This document shows, one piece after another, positions 52,701-61,081 of a stretch of 64,000 nucleotides of DNA. Under the pieces are notes generated by a model. It saw only the letters and a program-made list of their open reading frames with translations, was not told the origin of the DNA and made no database searches. The DNA lies in assembly GCA_033558025.1 (NCBI GenBank), contig JAUCEF010000007.1, forward strand, positions 6,820,001-6,884,000, given 5' to 3'. The number at the start of each line of letters is the position of its first letter. Positions within the stretch are counted from its first letter, which is position 1. The position numbers and the translations under genes were made by a program. Source of the DNA: Phytophthora sp. 'mugwort' (lineage: Eukaryota > Oomycota > Peronosporomycetes > Peronosporales > Peronosporaceae).

Positions 52701-54638
52701 CTTGAGAAACTCCCGCCAATTGTCGCGAGACGGCAAAATCTTTTTAATCTTTTCGAAGATAGTCCACTCTTCTTTGTCGAGAAGCACGTCCGAGATCGCC
52801 AGATAAGCACGGCGTTCTTTGCCATCATATGGGCGACGCTTGGCGCGCTTGTGGTTGAATTGTGCGCGATTGCGTTCGCGTTCGCGCTCCTTCTCACGAC
52901 GTTCCAGAGCTTTACCACTGAGACGGTGGTCATCATCCTTGTAGCCTTTGCCACTTCCTTTCTTGCCGTATTTCATGTACGCATCTTCATCATCAGCCAT
53001 CATGCGACCACCTTTCATCGCAGCGCTGGATGGGGAATCCGCACCACGGTCATCTCGTCGATCAGGCTGGTAACCTTGCGACGATGAGCCATATTTACGC
53101 GCTTTCTGTGCCATCAGGTCCTTACGTTGCTGAGCCTTCTCAGCAGCTCGGTTCAGACGCTCCTTGGCTTGTTCTTGCACTGCATCAGGCAAAAAGAATG
53201 TAAATTCACGTAACAAGTCCGGGTGGTCACGGAAGAGGTGCGAGACTTGGTCCAGCACCTGGCGGATGGAACGTTGCTCCTTCTGGTACGTGTGCAGGAT
53301 GGCCAGAAATTCCTTGTACGTCTCCGGCTCATCGGCAAAGCGCTGCTTGATCGTTGTCACGTAGTGGATCGCGTGGTCGAACTCGACAGGGTTCGTCGAG
53401 CTACGCGCCGCAGCGTTGCCGCCACCTGGAGTGGGTGTTTGTTGCTGCTGTTTCTTGGGCTTCCCACCAGTTTTCATCTGACCAGCAGGTGCCAATTGCT
53501 GACGCGACGATGGCGTCGGCTTGTGCAGCTCCGGTGGCGAGTATGGAGGAGGAGGGATCGTCACCGGCGGCGGACGGTGGCCCAGATTGGCGTTCGACGA
53601 CTGTTGAGCTCCTACTCCTGAATACATAGCCGGCTGAACGCCTCCGCGTCCCGATATCTGGGACGGAATCACTTCAATCGACGTGTCGGGGCGAATACGG
53701 TATCCTGGTGGCAAGAACGTGTTAAAGCCGAGGATCAAGTTCGGGTATCCGCGGAAGAGCGTCGACACACGTAGAATGACCCCGGGCGTGTCAATCGCCT
53801 GTGCCTTAAAGTCCTTCATAACGTCCAGAAACTGGTTGTAAATGTCCGGCTGGTCTCCGAACTGCTGCTTCACTTGGTCCAGATACAGTAGCGCGTCTTC
53901 CACACGTAGTTCACGATGACGCGGGGGAGGGCCCGACATCGTCTGCTGCTGCTGGTAATAGTCCCCCTCCACTTGGTCGTTCGGGATGATGCGTCCATCC
54001 AGTCCGTATTGCTGCTGAATTGGCACTTGTTGCACTTGTTGCTGCTGCTGTTGCTGCGTGTCTTGCGGGCGCCGAGGGGGTGACTGGGGGCGCACACTGT
54101 AACCCTGAGTGGGTGGCTTCAGACCTCCGGAAGACGGGGCCATAGACTGTTGCACACTGCCCATGCTCTGAGACGCCTGCATGCGAACTGAGTGGCCCAT
54201 CATCCCGGCGCCAGTAGACGCAGGGGGGCCCTGGGATCCCGCGGGCTTACCCAGTACGGAAGGCGGTCCACCCGCATTGGATGATCCCCCCATGTTACCG
54301 CGCGGCGGGTGGAGGATGGAGCCCGAGAGCGGGTGCGGCGAGCGCGACGTGTTGGGCCCGCCGCCTCCGAGCGAGCCCGGAAGAGGCGGGGGAGGCAGAA
54401 CAGGCCCGCCAGGGTGCATCATGGAGTGCTGCGGCTGCTGTTGGGGCTGCTGGGAGCCACCATGGAGCGGGTGCAGGTGGCCGAGCTGCGCTAGCGACGG
54501 CTGTGGGTGGTAACTGTGCTGCTGCTGCTGCGGACCCGAGGGCGGGCCGCCCTTACCTCCCAATCCGGAGCTGGAGGACGAGCTGAGCGACGGCGGCCCG
54601 TGGCGGTCCCCCGAAGAGCCCGGATACGACGGATTCAT
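49785..54638 (-). CDS. SIN3: SIN3 family transcriptional corepressor scaffold
   Basis: 1617 aa in one exon. Residues 1-240 are Pro/Gln/Gly/Ser-rich with a short polyQ. Three paired amphipathic helix domains follow: PAH1 about 244-315 (VEDALLYLDQVKQQFGDQPD), PAH2 about 418-490 (IKQRFADEPETYKEFLAIL) and PAH3 about 608-690 (ISDVLLDKEEWTIFEKIKKI). The histone-deacetylase-interaction region is about 700-800 (PSYRGLPASYPIPPCSHRS, WVSVPTGSEDF). A C-terminal Sin3a_C-like region spans about 1020-1350 and contains a small beta-rich insert at 1068-1112 (GTEVSTEFGEGTVQQFN). The end is acidic and Ser-rich. SIN3 brings histone deacetylases to transcription factors in the nucleus. Head to head with the gene at 54889, 250 bp away. 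Confidence 0.95.
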   Translation of the reverse strand: MNPSYPGSSGDRHGPPSLSSSSSSGLGGKGGPPSGPQQQQHSYHPQPSLAQLGHLHPLHGGSQQPQQQPQHSMMHPGGPVLPPPPLPGSLGGGGPNTSRSPHPLSGSILHPPRGNMGGSSNAGGPPSVLGKPAGSQGPPASTGAGMMGHSVRMQASQSMGSVQQSMAPSSGGLKPPTQGYSVRPQSPPRRPQDTQQQQQQQVQQVPIQQQYGLDGRIIPNDQVEGDYYQQQQTMSGPPPRHRELRVEDALLYLDQVKQQFGDQPDIYNQFLDVMKDFKAQAIDTPGVILRVSTLFRGYPNLILGFNTFLPPGYRIRPDTSIEVIPSQISGRGGVQPAMYSGVGAQQSSNANLGHRPPPVTIPPPPYSPPELHKPTPSSRQQLAPAGQMKTGGKPKKQQQQTPTPGGGNAAARSSTNPVEFDHAIHYVTTIKQRFADEPETYKEFLAILHTYQKEQRSIRQVLDQVSHLFRDHPDLLREFTFFLPDAVQEQAKERLNRAAEKAQQRKDLMAQKARKYGSSSQGYQPDRRDDRGADSPSSAAMKGGRMMADDEDAYMKYGKKGSGKGYKDDDHRLSGKALERREKERERERNRAQFNHKRAKRRPYDGKERRAYLAISDVLLDKEEWTIFEKIKKILPSRDNWREFLKCLELYSQEVLDRNEMLSLIRNLFGRHTDLVEEFDHLLCSHGVQKTPKEIWPFIPLAETDLSQCRRATPSYRGLPASYPIPPCSHRSALEKQVCNDSWVSVPTGSEDFSFKSMRKNQYEEALFKCEDERFEIDMVIEANASTISILEPLAHEIEVLKKSKESSGDDDNLWNYVVEKGTFRVTHLNAITRIYGESGSQILELLRKYPAGAIPVILKRLKQKDEEWRRAREDLNRQWKEVNEKNYHKSLDHSSFYFKQKDKKQTSMKMMMQEAKKKLEADEKRAQEAKTDLNASPSAVSATSAVVGAKAPPQASDIADALKKEQAADVAKAPAATDDKIATALSQSASSTKLKPHFAYTFASVQIHKEAFGLLSYAAEKNLSVADKEKMSKVWQAFFFPFFHLEEEWLVRKPQHTTVTLEKAKTLPVGTEVSTEFGEGTVQQFNREKGYFTINLVAVGCQAYLQPSALTIQEAADFPPGLPALDSKQDAAKVQADYKSTFYGNQHAYAFLRLYQMLHNRLERAFDLCEKAKRNRNRRTINPAARALAHAHHSLSASNKEKTGDYQAFVSKLYSLIDGSVDNSKYEDSCRSLMGSTSYFLFTMDKLVTLVLKQMQHLANDDTCQELIKAFADVQGEPKPSTDPTGAEAKATTYLNKTKSIFEGEGAFRIEFNPGVLRKTPLEARGGSTPSGTSEPFKIWAPSPRVKAPDSSKWLIEPELAIEYLGSIDEDGDEDDDEDDDSPSATPVDTPSATPVYGSPVHDTPVHDSLDDEDERMEESKQDDDMKKRVLTPTSSGSIEQSDSASSDDAHSTNATKALESATLLTKRARDSSEEGSAASETLPSRSTVAADGYSALKKAKTMADSEASVNAAKTSQEDDPMTGEGKAVAAPAGKLEVTQVVKVEKIQEQIQDREKADQAAAKPKDQQGPSLDKVKSERPSDGTFAALSAASAVDSKVCAPGSSVATKSDDDKRTE

Positions 54639-54888
54639 GCCCAGAAGAGGGGCGCTTTAACGCTACAGAGAGCGCTTCTTGGCCTTCGGCGGTTCTTTGG
54701 AAATGACGCTGGGAGCAAGAGCGGGGCGCGGAAACACTGGGCTACACAGGTTCATGTGTGCGCCACATAAACTTGAATATCCGTAGTTTAATGCAATGCC
54801 ACGGTACAATAGCTAAAACGGACTTAACCAAGACGATGCGGTGCAGTCGTTTCTCTACTTCGAGTTGAAGTAGATCACTAAATTAATC
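54639..54888. promoter_or_regulatory. bidirectional promoter region of SIN3 and the gene at 54889
   Basis: 250 bp separates the two divergent start codons, so both promoters must overlap here. The part near SIN3 is GC-rich, the other AT-richer. No specific element could be assigned. Confidence 0.55.
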
Positions 54889-55896
54889 ATGGAGTGGACG
54901 GAGCAAGGCGCACGCTCGCGGCCTCGGCGCAGTGTCAAGAAGGATAAAGTGATAGGCTGCCGTAAGAAGAGCGTCGTCAGGCCCGGTGTGTGGTTTCTAC
55001 TAGATAATCTGGCTGTATATATGGCGTTAATGACACAATTTGGTACGCTGAGCTGCCGAACAGTCAGTTTCAAGCTACACACGGAGTTGCTGGCGGAGAA
55101 GCGCAAGCAGCAGCGCGAGGAGAAGGAGATCGTGCAGCTTCGTCGCACGCAGCAGAAGATAATGGGCAAGAAAACCATTGAGGACTTTGCACAGCCGAAG
55201 CTAATACGACGCGAGACTGCGGCGACAAGGAGTCGCAGTCTGCACTGCAACGGGACGGGCTCTAAGCCGTCTGGGCGTGAGTTCCTGTTTCGCATCGACG
55301 TATTGCTTGTCTGACTGTAGTTTGTAGATAACCCATTCTTTATTGGTGATGGGAATATGCAGGGGGAAAGGAGTACGAGCTCCTCAAAATGAATGAGCAA
55401 GTACCAGAGAGCACTGGTAAGTGGGCCTATCGCAACTATCGTCAGTGTTGATGACAAATATCATGACTGTTTGTTGTTGCTAGTCCACGTAGAATCTCGT
55501 CCTCTGATGTCTGCACGACTGTCTAGCCCCCTGTTGGCATCGAACAGCTTGCCTCAACGTCCTCAGTCTGCCAAGTCCATCATGCAGTCCCAGCGTCACC
55601 ATAATGCTGGCTTCAACAACAACAACGAGGGGACCGATTACAGAGACCCCAAGATGCATCCCTTGCTACCGACAAAGAAAAAGAGGAAGAAGAAGACCAA
55701 TGAACGAAAGGCGGGACGGCTCACGCCGTCGAAATCGACCCCAGCGTTGCCAGACAGAGCTAAATGCAGCCATAACTCGCCAACCTGCAAGAAGATTAAC
55801 ATCATTGTTAACATGCGCAATCTGCAGCTGGCTGAAGAGCAGGAGACGCCATTCGAGGCTTCTCCGCCTGTCATTTCAAGGGGAGTCTGGGGGTGA
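54889..55896 (+). CDS. small basic protein of unknown function, spliced
   Basis: The start Met is at 54889. Introns 55277-55362 and 55417-55483 (GTGAGT..TGCAG, GTAAGT..GCTAG) join the frame to KEYELLKMNEQVPEST and then HVESRPLMSARLSSPL, ending at 55896; 284 aa. A further optional 78 bp intron (54986-55063) would remove an atypical hydrophobic stretch (VWFLLDNLAVYM) without changing frame, giving 258 aa, which I prefer. The middle is a charged helix (LLAEKRKQQREEKEIVQLRR), likely coiled coil, followed by KKTIEDFAQPKLIRRE. A Lys-rich patch (KKKRKKKTNERK) may be a nuclear localisation signal. I do not recognise a family. Correct splice sites and retained frame across four exons argue that it is real. 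Confidence 0.7.
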
Positions 55897-56243
55897 CTAG
55901 TGAGAGTCGACTTGTTGGCTGAAATGTCAACTGCGAATACCCACTAGCGGAATCAGGTTGTGGCACTCTGGTGAGACCGAGTTCGAAGGTCAATGGCATG
56001 TTGCCAAATCTCGAGACTAATCATATTCGCGAAATTAATATTTGATGTACCCAAAATTGAGAATCTTGTCATTGCACCAATTCAAAGCACCCTGAAAAAG
56101 CATTTACCTGTCATAACCGCGTGATTGAAGTGCGATGATGTCCATCATACATCGACTTTCACGTCAGCACTTCACGCACAACCATAGGAACGGCGGACTC
56201 CGCCGTTTACTTGGGCATTTGCGTCGCTGGTAGCAACACACAC
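55897..56243. other. upstream region of the acyl-CoA oxidase gene
   Basis: 347 bp without coding sign; contains the 3' end of the preceding gene and the promoter of the next. Reading upstream of 56244 stays open to 56211 but has no ATG. Confidence 0.5.
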
Positions 56244-58361
56244 ATGTCGGAAACGCCGTCGCCTTCTGGTCCCAGTCGTCGTCTCGCTGCACTTTCGCGC
56301 CAGCTGCATCGCACGCCATGCGCAGTCTCCACGAGGGACCAGACCGTCGCGGAGCTCGCAGCGGAACGCGCCCGCGCTAGTTTCTCGCCTCGGGCCATGG
56401 CCGACTTCATCTTCGGTGGGATGAAGCAGACGGAACTGCGCATGGAGGTCATGCAGCTGCTGGAGGGCCACCCAGAGTTCTGCAACGACGTGGGCATCTT
56501 CGACCGCTCGCTAGCGCAGCGTCGGGAGCACACAATGCAGCGCGTGCGGCGGCTATACACGCTCTTCATGGAGCACGGCGCAGATGTGGAGAAGCGCGAG
56601 ACGCTGGCGGACATGGTGGGTGTCTTCGACCTGCCTCTATGGACGCGCAACGGTGTCCACTTCGGTCTGTTTCTGGGCGCCATCATGGGTCAGGGAGATC
56701 AGGAGCAGCAGGACAAGTGGATGCTGCCAACCATGATGCTGGAGCTCTTCGGTTGCTACGGTATGACGGAGCTCGGTCATGGCAGCTTCACAAGGGGATT
56801 CGAAACCACAGCGACGTTCGACGTGGAGACGGACGAGTTTGTGATTCATACGCCCACCGATACCGCGACCAAGTGGTGGATCGGTGGCGCAGGCCAGACG
56901 GCCACGCACACGGTGTGCTTTGCGCGGCTTGTGCTGCCGAATGATGGAAATGCTGACCATGGTGTTCAGAGCTTTATTGTGCCGCTACGTGATGTGGAGA
57001 CCCATGAGCCATTGCATGGTGTGAGGATTGGTGACATGGGCTCCAAGATGGGGCTTCAAGGAGTAGATAATGGCTGGATCCAGTTCGATCATGTCCGTAT
57101 TCCCAGAGCGAATATGCTGCGCCGCTATGCACGAGTTTCAGCGGATGGCGTGCTTTCGCAGACGCAGCATAAAGCGCAGTTGGCATATGCTGCTCTTCTC
57201 GTGAATCGTGGCAAAATTGTGACCTTGTCTGTTGGAATCTTGGAGAAGGCAGTGACGATTGCAGTGCGTTATGCTGCCGTCCGACGTCAAGGTTTGCAAG
57301 TAAATGCTGAGGATTTTCATGCTGAAACTCGACTGCTTGACTACCAGACGCACCAATACCGTTTAATGCCGGTGCTAGCACGCGCCTACGCGTACCGACT
57401 GCAGACCAGACACATCACGCGTCTACTGCACCAGTTTGACAAGCAGGGAAGTGACATCTCGGAGGCACTCTTGTCCGATATCCACGGCACAATGTCCGGC
57501 TTCAAGGCCTTCTGCACTTGGGATGTTCAGGAAGGAATCGATGCATGCCGTCAGAGTTGTGGTGGTAACGGGTACAGCAAATACACGGGACTGGCCGAGT
57601 TGTTGGCGGACTTTTCAGTAATGGTGACCTTCGAGGGTGATAATATGGTCATGGCGCAGCAGACAGCAAATTACCTCCTGCGCTCGGTGGAGAAATTGCG
57701 TCGTGGTGAGAAGCTTGCCGGGTCGGTGGAGTACCTGGAGAGAGAGCAAGCCAGCAACCGACAACGTCCATGGGGTGTGGAAAGTTCTACTGATCTGAAC
57801 AATTCGGCATTAATTCGAGATGCGCTGGATGTGTACACTGGTCGCCAAGTCATACAGACCGCAGCCAAGCTGGCTGCTGCACAGGGAAAGACCGACGCAG
57901 AGCGCATGAATTCGTGCCAAGTGGACCTTGTGGAGATCGCGCGTGTCCACGTGTTCTACAACGTGGCTTCTGCTTTCCTCCAGCACATCGACGAGCTCAA
58001 GATGGAAATGTCAGGAAGCCGCAAGGCTCTCGTGCCAGCATTGGAAGCTCTGTGTCAGCTGTACATTTACCAGGAGCTTGATCGCGGTGCTGCGTTCTTG
58101 CTCAAGGAGAAGTTTGTGTCGTCATTCCAGAGCAATCTCGTCCGTGCGCGGTTGATCGAAAGCTGTGCGCGAGTACGCGACGTCGCCGTGACTCTAGTTG
58201 ACGCCTTTATGCTCACAGACACGGTGGTGAACTCGTCAGTGGGTGGCGTAGACGGCAGCATCTACGAAAACGCCCTCGCCGCTGTGAGCCACCGCACAGA
58301 CCCAACTCCGTATTTCAGTACTGCCATCAAGCCGATTTTTGACGGTGAGCCACTGGAGTGA
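56244..58361 (+). CDS. ACOX: acyl-CoA oxidase, peroxisomal (PTS2)
   Basis: 705 aa from the first ATG at 56244, single exon. The N-terminus SGPSRRLAALSRQLHRTP holds RL-x5-QL, a good type-2 peroxisomal targeting signal, as in some plant acyl-CoA oxidases; the C-terminus (GEPLE) has no PTS1. FAD-enzyme motifs: CYGMTELGHGSFTRGFETTA, TKWWIGGAGQTATHTVCFA, GDMGSKMGLQGVDNGWIQFD, CRQSCGGNGYSKYTGLAELL and MVTFEGDNMVMAQQTANYL, where Glu464 is the expected catalytic base. It oxidises acyl-CoA to trans-2-enoyl-CoA and passes electrons to oxygen, making hydrogen peroxide, the first step of peroxisomal beta-oxidation. Length and motifs fit the family; probably functional. Convergent with the SDR gene, 133 bp apart. 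Confidence 0.96.
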   Translation: MSETPSPSGPSRRLAALSRQLHRTPCAVSTRDQTVAELAAERARASFSPRAMADFIFGGMKQTELRMEVMQLLEGHPEFCNDVGIFDRSLAQRREHTMQRVRRLYTLFMEHGADVEKRETLADMVGVFDLPLWTRNGVHFGLFLGAIMGQGDQEQQDKWMLPTMMLELFGCYGMTELGHGSFTRGFETTATFDVETDEFVIHTPTDTATKWWIGGAGQTATHTVCFARLVLPNDGNADHGVQSFIVPLRDVETHEPLHGVRIGDMGSKMGLQGVDNGWIQFDHVRIPRANMLRRYARVSADGVLSQTQHKAQLAYAALLVNRGKIVTLSVGILEKAVTIAVRYAAVRRQGLQVNAEDFHAETRLLDYQTHQYRLMPVLARAYAYRLQTRHITRLLHQFDKQGSDISEALLSDIHGTMSGFKAFCTWDVQEGIDACRQSCGGNGYSKYTGLAELLADFSVMVTFEGDNMVMAQQTANYLLRSVEKLRRGEKLAGSVEYLEREQASNRQRPWGVESSTDLNNSALIRDALDVYTGRQVIQTAAKLAAAQGKTDAERMNSCQVDLVEIARVHVFYNVASAFLQHIDELKMEMSGSRKALVPALEALCQLYIYQELDRGAAFLLKEKFVSSFQSNLVRARLIESCARVRDVAVTLVDAFMLTDTVVNSSVGGVDGSIYENALAAVSHRTDPTPYFSTAIKPIFDGEPLE

Positions 58362-58494
58362 GCAACTCAATAGTTACGTGTTCGGTCGGTCATGTACACG
58401 TGCTACAAAACAGCTTTTAAAATGTCGATAATAATTCTTGGTTTAAAATATGCTGGTCTCACGCGTCATGTTCGCACTACAGAACTTTGTCCCT
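58362..58494. other. convergent 3' spacer
   Basis: 133 bp between the acyl-CoA oxidase and SDR stop codons; AT-rich in the middle. It must hold both 3' ends. Confidence 0.5.
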
Positions 58495-59358
58495 TTATAT
58501 GCCAAGGGAGAAGGTAATTCCCGTGAGATTCTCGCTCTTCTCCCAAAGTTCATGAGCGTCATCTAGCGACATGCTATGTTTGCTCGATGTCACCGTCCGT
58601 GGCCAGCCGTAGAACTCACTCAGTCCATGTGGCCCAATGAACTCGCCACCACCAACATTCGGATCCGTAGCGCAACACAATATGCTGAGGGCACCTTGAG
58701 CGTTGGTCTGTGCCCATGGCAGCCAGTGCACCAAACCGATGAAAGCCTTGACAATGACCGACTTGTAAGTGCTCGCAAGGTTCGGCAACAAGTTGCTCTC
58801 CGTGACGCCTGGGTGACAAACCACTGACAGCACTTGCTTAGGCGAAATTCCTGCCCTTTCCAAGCGTCGATGCAGTTCATAAGCAAACAGTAAATTCGCC
58901 AGCTTGGGCCCCAAATGGTTCACACCGAACTGCTGTTCGAAGCCGTCCACCGTCTCGCTGTACTCGACGGCCTTGACGCCAGCGTTTAGAACGAGAATGT
59001 CGAGTCGACGCCCCCGAAACCGTGTCTTGAAGGCCAACGCGAAGTCGCGTACACCGTGCAGCGCCCCAATGTCCAGTTGCATGTACTCCGCCTCGCCTGT
59101 AGCGGCGTCTTCGGTGGATTTGTCGACCTGGACATGATCATTAATCCGCTTCTGTGCCTCGAGGCCACGAGCTTCGTTACGGCAAGCCAGAATCACGTGC
59201 GCACCGGCACGAGCGAATCCCAGAGAAGTAGCGAACCCCAAGCCGGTGTTGGCGCCAGTGACGATGACTAGACGGCCGTGCTGTGAGGGCATCTGGGACT
59301 CGTCCCAGCTGAGTGAGGACGGCGGCATGGCTGATGTGGAGTTGAATCGGCAATGCAA
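58495..59358 (-). CDS. short-chain dehydrogenase/reductase lacking the catalytic segment
   Basis: 287 aa. The Rossmann start is intact: RLVIVTGANTGLGFATSLGF (TGxxxGxG for NAD(P)), CRNEARG, YMQLDIG and LDILVLNAGV (NAG). Then FGVNHLG is followed directly by PKLANLLFAYELHRRLE. In related retinol-dehydrogenase-like/WW-oxidoreductase-like SDRs about 50 residues stand between these, including the catalytic Ser and the Tyr of YxxxK; only the Lys side (SKLANLL) remains. VCHPGVTESNL and a C-terminal part follow as normal. So cofactor binding looks intact but the active site is missing, in frame. It is either a pseudoenzyme or a gene with a small deletion. Substrate unknown. Confidence 0.85.
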   Translation of the reverse strand: MHCRFNSTSAMPPSSLSWDESQMPSQHGRLVIVTGANTGLGFATSLGFARAGAHVILACRNEARGLEAQKRINDHVQVDKSTEDAATGEAEYMQLDIGALHGVRDFALAFKTRFRGRRLDILVLNAGVKAVEYSETVDGFEQQFGVNHLGPKLANLLFAYELHRRLERAGISPKQVLSVVCHPGVTESNLLPNLASTYKSVIVKAFIGLVHWLPWAQTNAQGALSILCCATDPNVGGGEFIGPHGLSEFYGWPRTVTSSKHSMSLDDAHELWEKSENLTGITFSLGI

Positions 59359-59673
59359 CCTGAAGCTGTCGATATGATGCGATTGGGATTGGTTGAAAGC
59401 CGGCTTTTTTAGTCGTTGTCTGTAGGTATATGATATTTAAGTTGAAATCGTTCAAATTATTGGATTGGTTGAAATTGAAATGATTAGTCAACGCAACTTC
59501 AACTTGGAGAGTGACTAAAACCACAATATAAGAGCCAGTGTGTGGATGACCTGATGGGCATGTCTCATCCAGCATTTCGTCCAAACATACGCCTTGGAAA
59601 GCAAACGGCTATTTAACGTTATTTTGTTTTCGCGCCAGTGGCTGGGATTCATTCAGAAACCCCCATCGTCGTG
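59359..59673. other. intergenic
   Basis: No gene. AT-rich between 59400 and 59500. It separates the gene block from the MULE copies. Confidence 0.5.
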
Positions 59674-59774
59674 TACAGGTTCCAAGCTATACGCCGCCGC
59701 GAGCTACCCGTCCGCGTACACGATACAGGTTCCAAGCTAACGCGGCACCGCGCGCTACCCCTGCTCGTACACGT
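59674..59774. repeat. two tandem copies of a 50 bp unit
   Basis: tacaggttccaagcta begins at 59674 and again at 59724; both units continue with a GC-rich part containing gctaccc and end cgtacacg. About 80% identical by eye. It lies just before the MULE-B1 start and may belong to its terminal region. Confidence 0.75.
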
Positions 59775-59996
59775 TACTCCTCCTCAAGTAGCCACTCGCA
59801 GCCCGATGAGATTCAACAAACGTTGGGCGCAGCAAGAGTCGGACGATTCATCGTCTGACTTCGAGTCGATAGCAGGTTCGGGAAGCGAGAATGGTCCATT
59901 CGGAGTGTATGTGCGCCAAGCATCCCCGGCGAGGTATACGTGTCATGGACGCAATTCGAGAAATCTTTCGCAGCATACAACAATGCTACATCGCAG

Positions 59997-60058
59997 GTAA
60001 GCTTCTATTAGAGCTCGATTTTGTATGGATGTGTACTAACGATACGTACGAATGTTAG
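59997..60058 (+). other. intron 1 of MULE-B1 (62 bp)
   Basis: GCAG|GTAAGC ... AATGTTAG|GCCTTCAC with a ctaac branch-like word. Same position as the 63 bp intron of MULE-A. Confidence 0.7.
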
Positions 60059-60283
60059 GCCTTCACTAAACGGACCTCCACAACCCGTACTACTCGAACC
60101 AAGCACATTGAAGACATGTATGTAGCTAGGGATGACCAAGTTCCTGAGTCAAAGCTCTTCCTCGACGAATCGTTTTACTACTGCCTCCTCGTGTTCGAAT
60201 GCATTCATGTGGGAAAGCACAGGAACCGGGGTAAAGGCAAACACCCGCGCCAGAATGTGCGAACAATGGGCTGTGACGCGAAG

Positions 60284-60356
60284 GTAATCTCCACAATTAA
60301 AACGTTTGCTCGTACACACACTAGTTATTGTTAAATTTTGTGCCATATTCATGTAG
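60284..60356 (+). other. intron 2 of MULE-B1 (73 bp)
   Basis: GCGAAG|GTAATC ... TTCATGTAG|ATAAACG, right after MGCDAK; equivalent to the 199 bp intron of MULE-A. Confidence 0.7.
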
Positions 60357-60714
60357 ATAAACGTGTTGCTACACAGAGAACATGAGCGCAGACACAACAC
60401 AACCATGACATAGGGAGGGAAGCTTATAAGCGGTTGCCAAAACAATCGCTTGGATTTGCCTGACGAGGAGCTCTCTACGGTGAACACGTTACGTAAAGCG
60501 GGTTTTGCACGAAAAAAAATCTAAAAAAATACATCTGGGATAATACAGACTACCGGCCCGACATGATAGATGTCCACAATCTGGTCGCCAAACTCAAGCG
60601 TCAAGAACAAGTTGGGTTGACGCTGAGCGACAGAGTTTCGAAGAGCTTAGACCGTTTCTGCCAAAAGGAATCCTGCGGGGTTGCCCAGTTGATGTTGAAC
60701 ACCAGGGCGACAAA

Positions 60715-60782
60715 GTATGTTATGCTTCGTGTGAATGTATTGTTTGTGCCGGTATACTTATAATCTTATGAATCGAATCTAG
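60715..60782 (+). other. intron 3 of MULE-B1 (68 bp)
   Basis: ACAAA|GTATGT ... GAATCTAG|AACGTGG; same position as intron 3 of MULE-A. Confidence 0.7.
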
Positions 60783-60947
60783 AACGTGGCACGGTGCATT
60801 ACGATACAGACACCGCACATGCGATTTCTGCTCGCAGCTTTCGCGGAAACGTTATTGGTGGATGCTACGCACAGCACGAATTCACCCCGCTACAAGCTCT
60901 TCTCCTTCATGGTCCAGGATTCTTTAGGTCACGGTCAGCATGTGCAG

Positions 60948-61081
60948 GTTCGCCAAAGTTCTCGTTGCGAAAGTAATTTAGATGTATTGTACTTGTAGTA
61001 GATTGTGCGCACCTCGTTGTGGCATCTTGTGTTAGGTTGTGGTAGATTGTCTAATTCATGATGTTGTGTCTATTTTGCTAG
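60948..61081 (+). other. intron 4, specific to MULE-B1 (134 bp)
   Basis: GTGCAG|GTTCGC ... TTTTGCTAG|CACTCTC splits GQHVQ from HSLMTDEG. MULE-A is continuous here (GQFVQHALLQNEQ). The interruption contains several stops, so it is either a real copy-specific intron or an insertion at this codon boundary. Confidence 0.6.

Noticed and set aside
52581..53087. 168-codon plus-strand ORF with hydrophobic stretches
   Set aside because: Antisense shadow of SIN3; hydrophobicity is a by-product of charged codons on the other strand.
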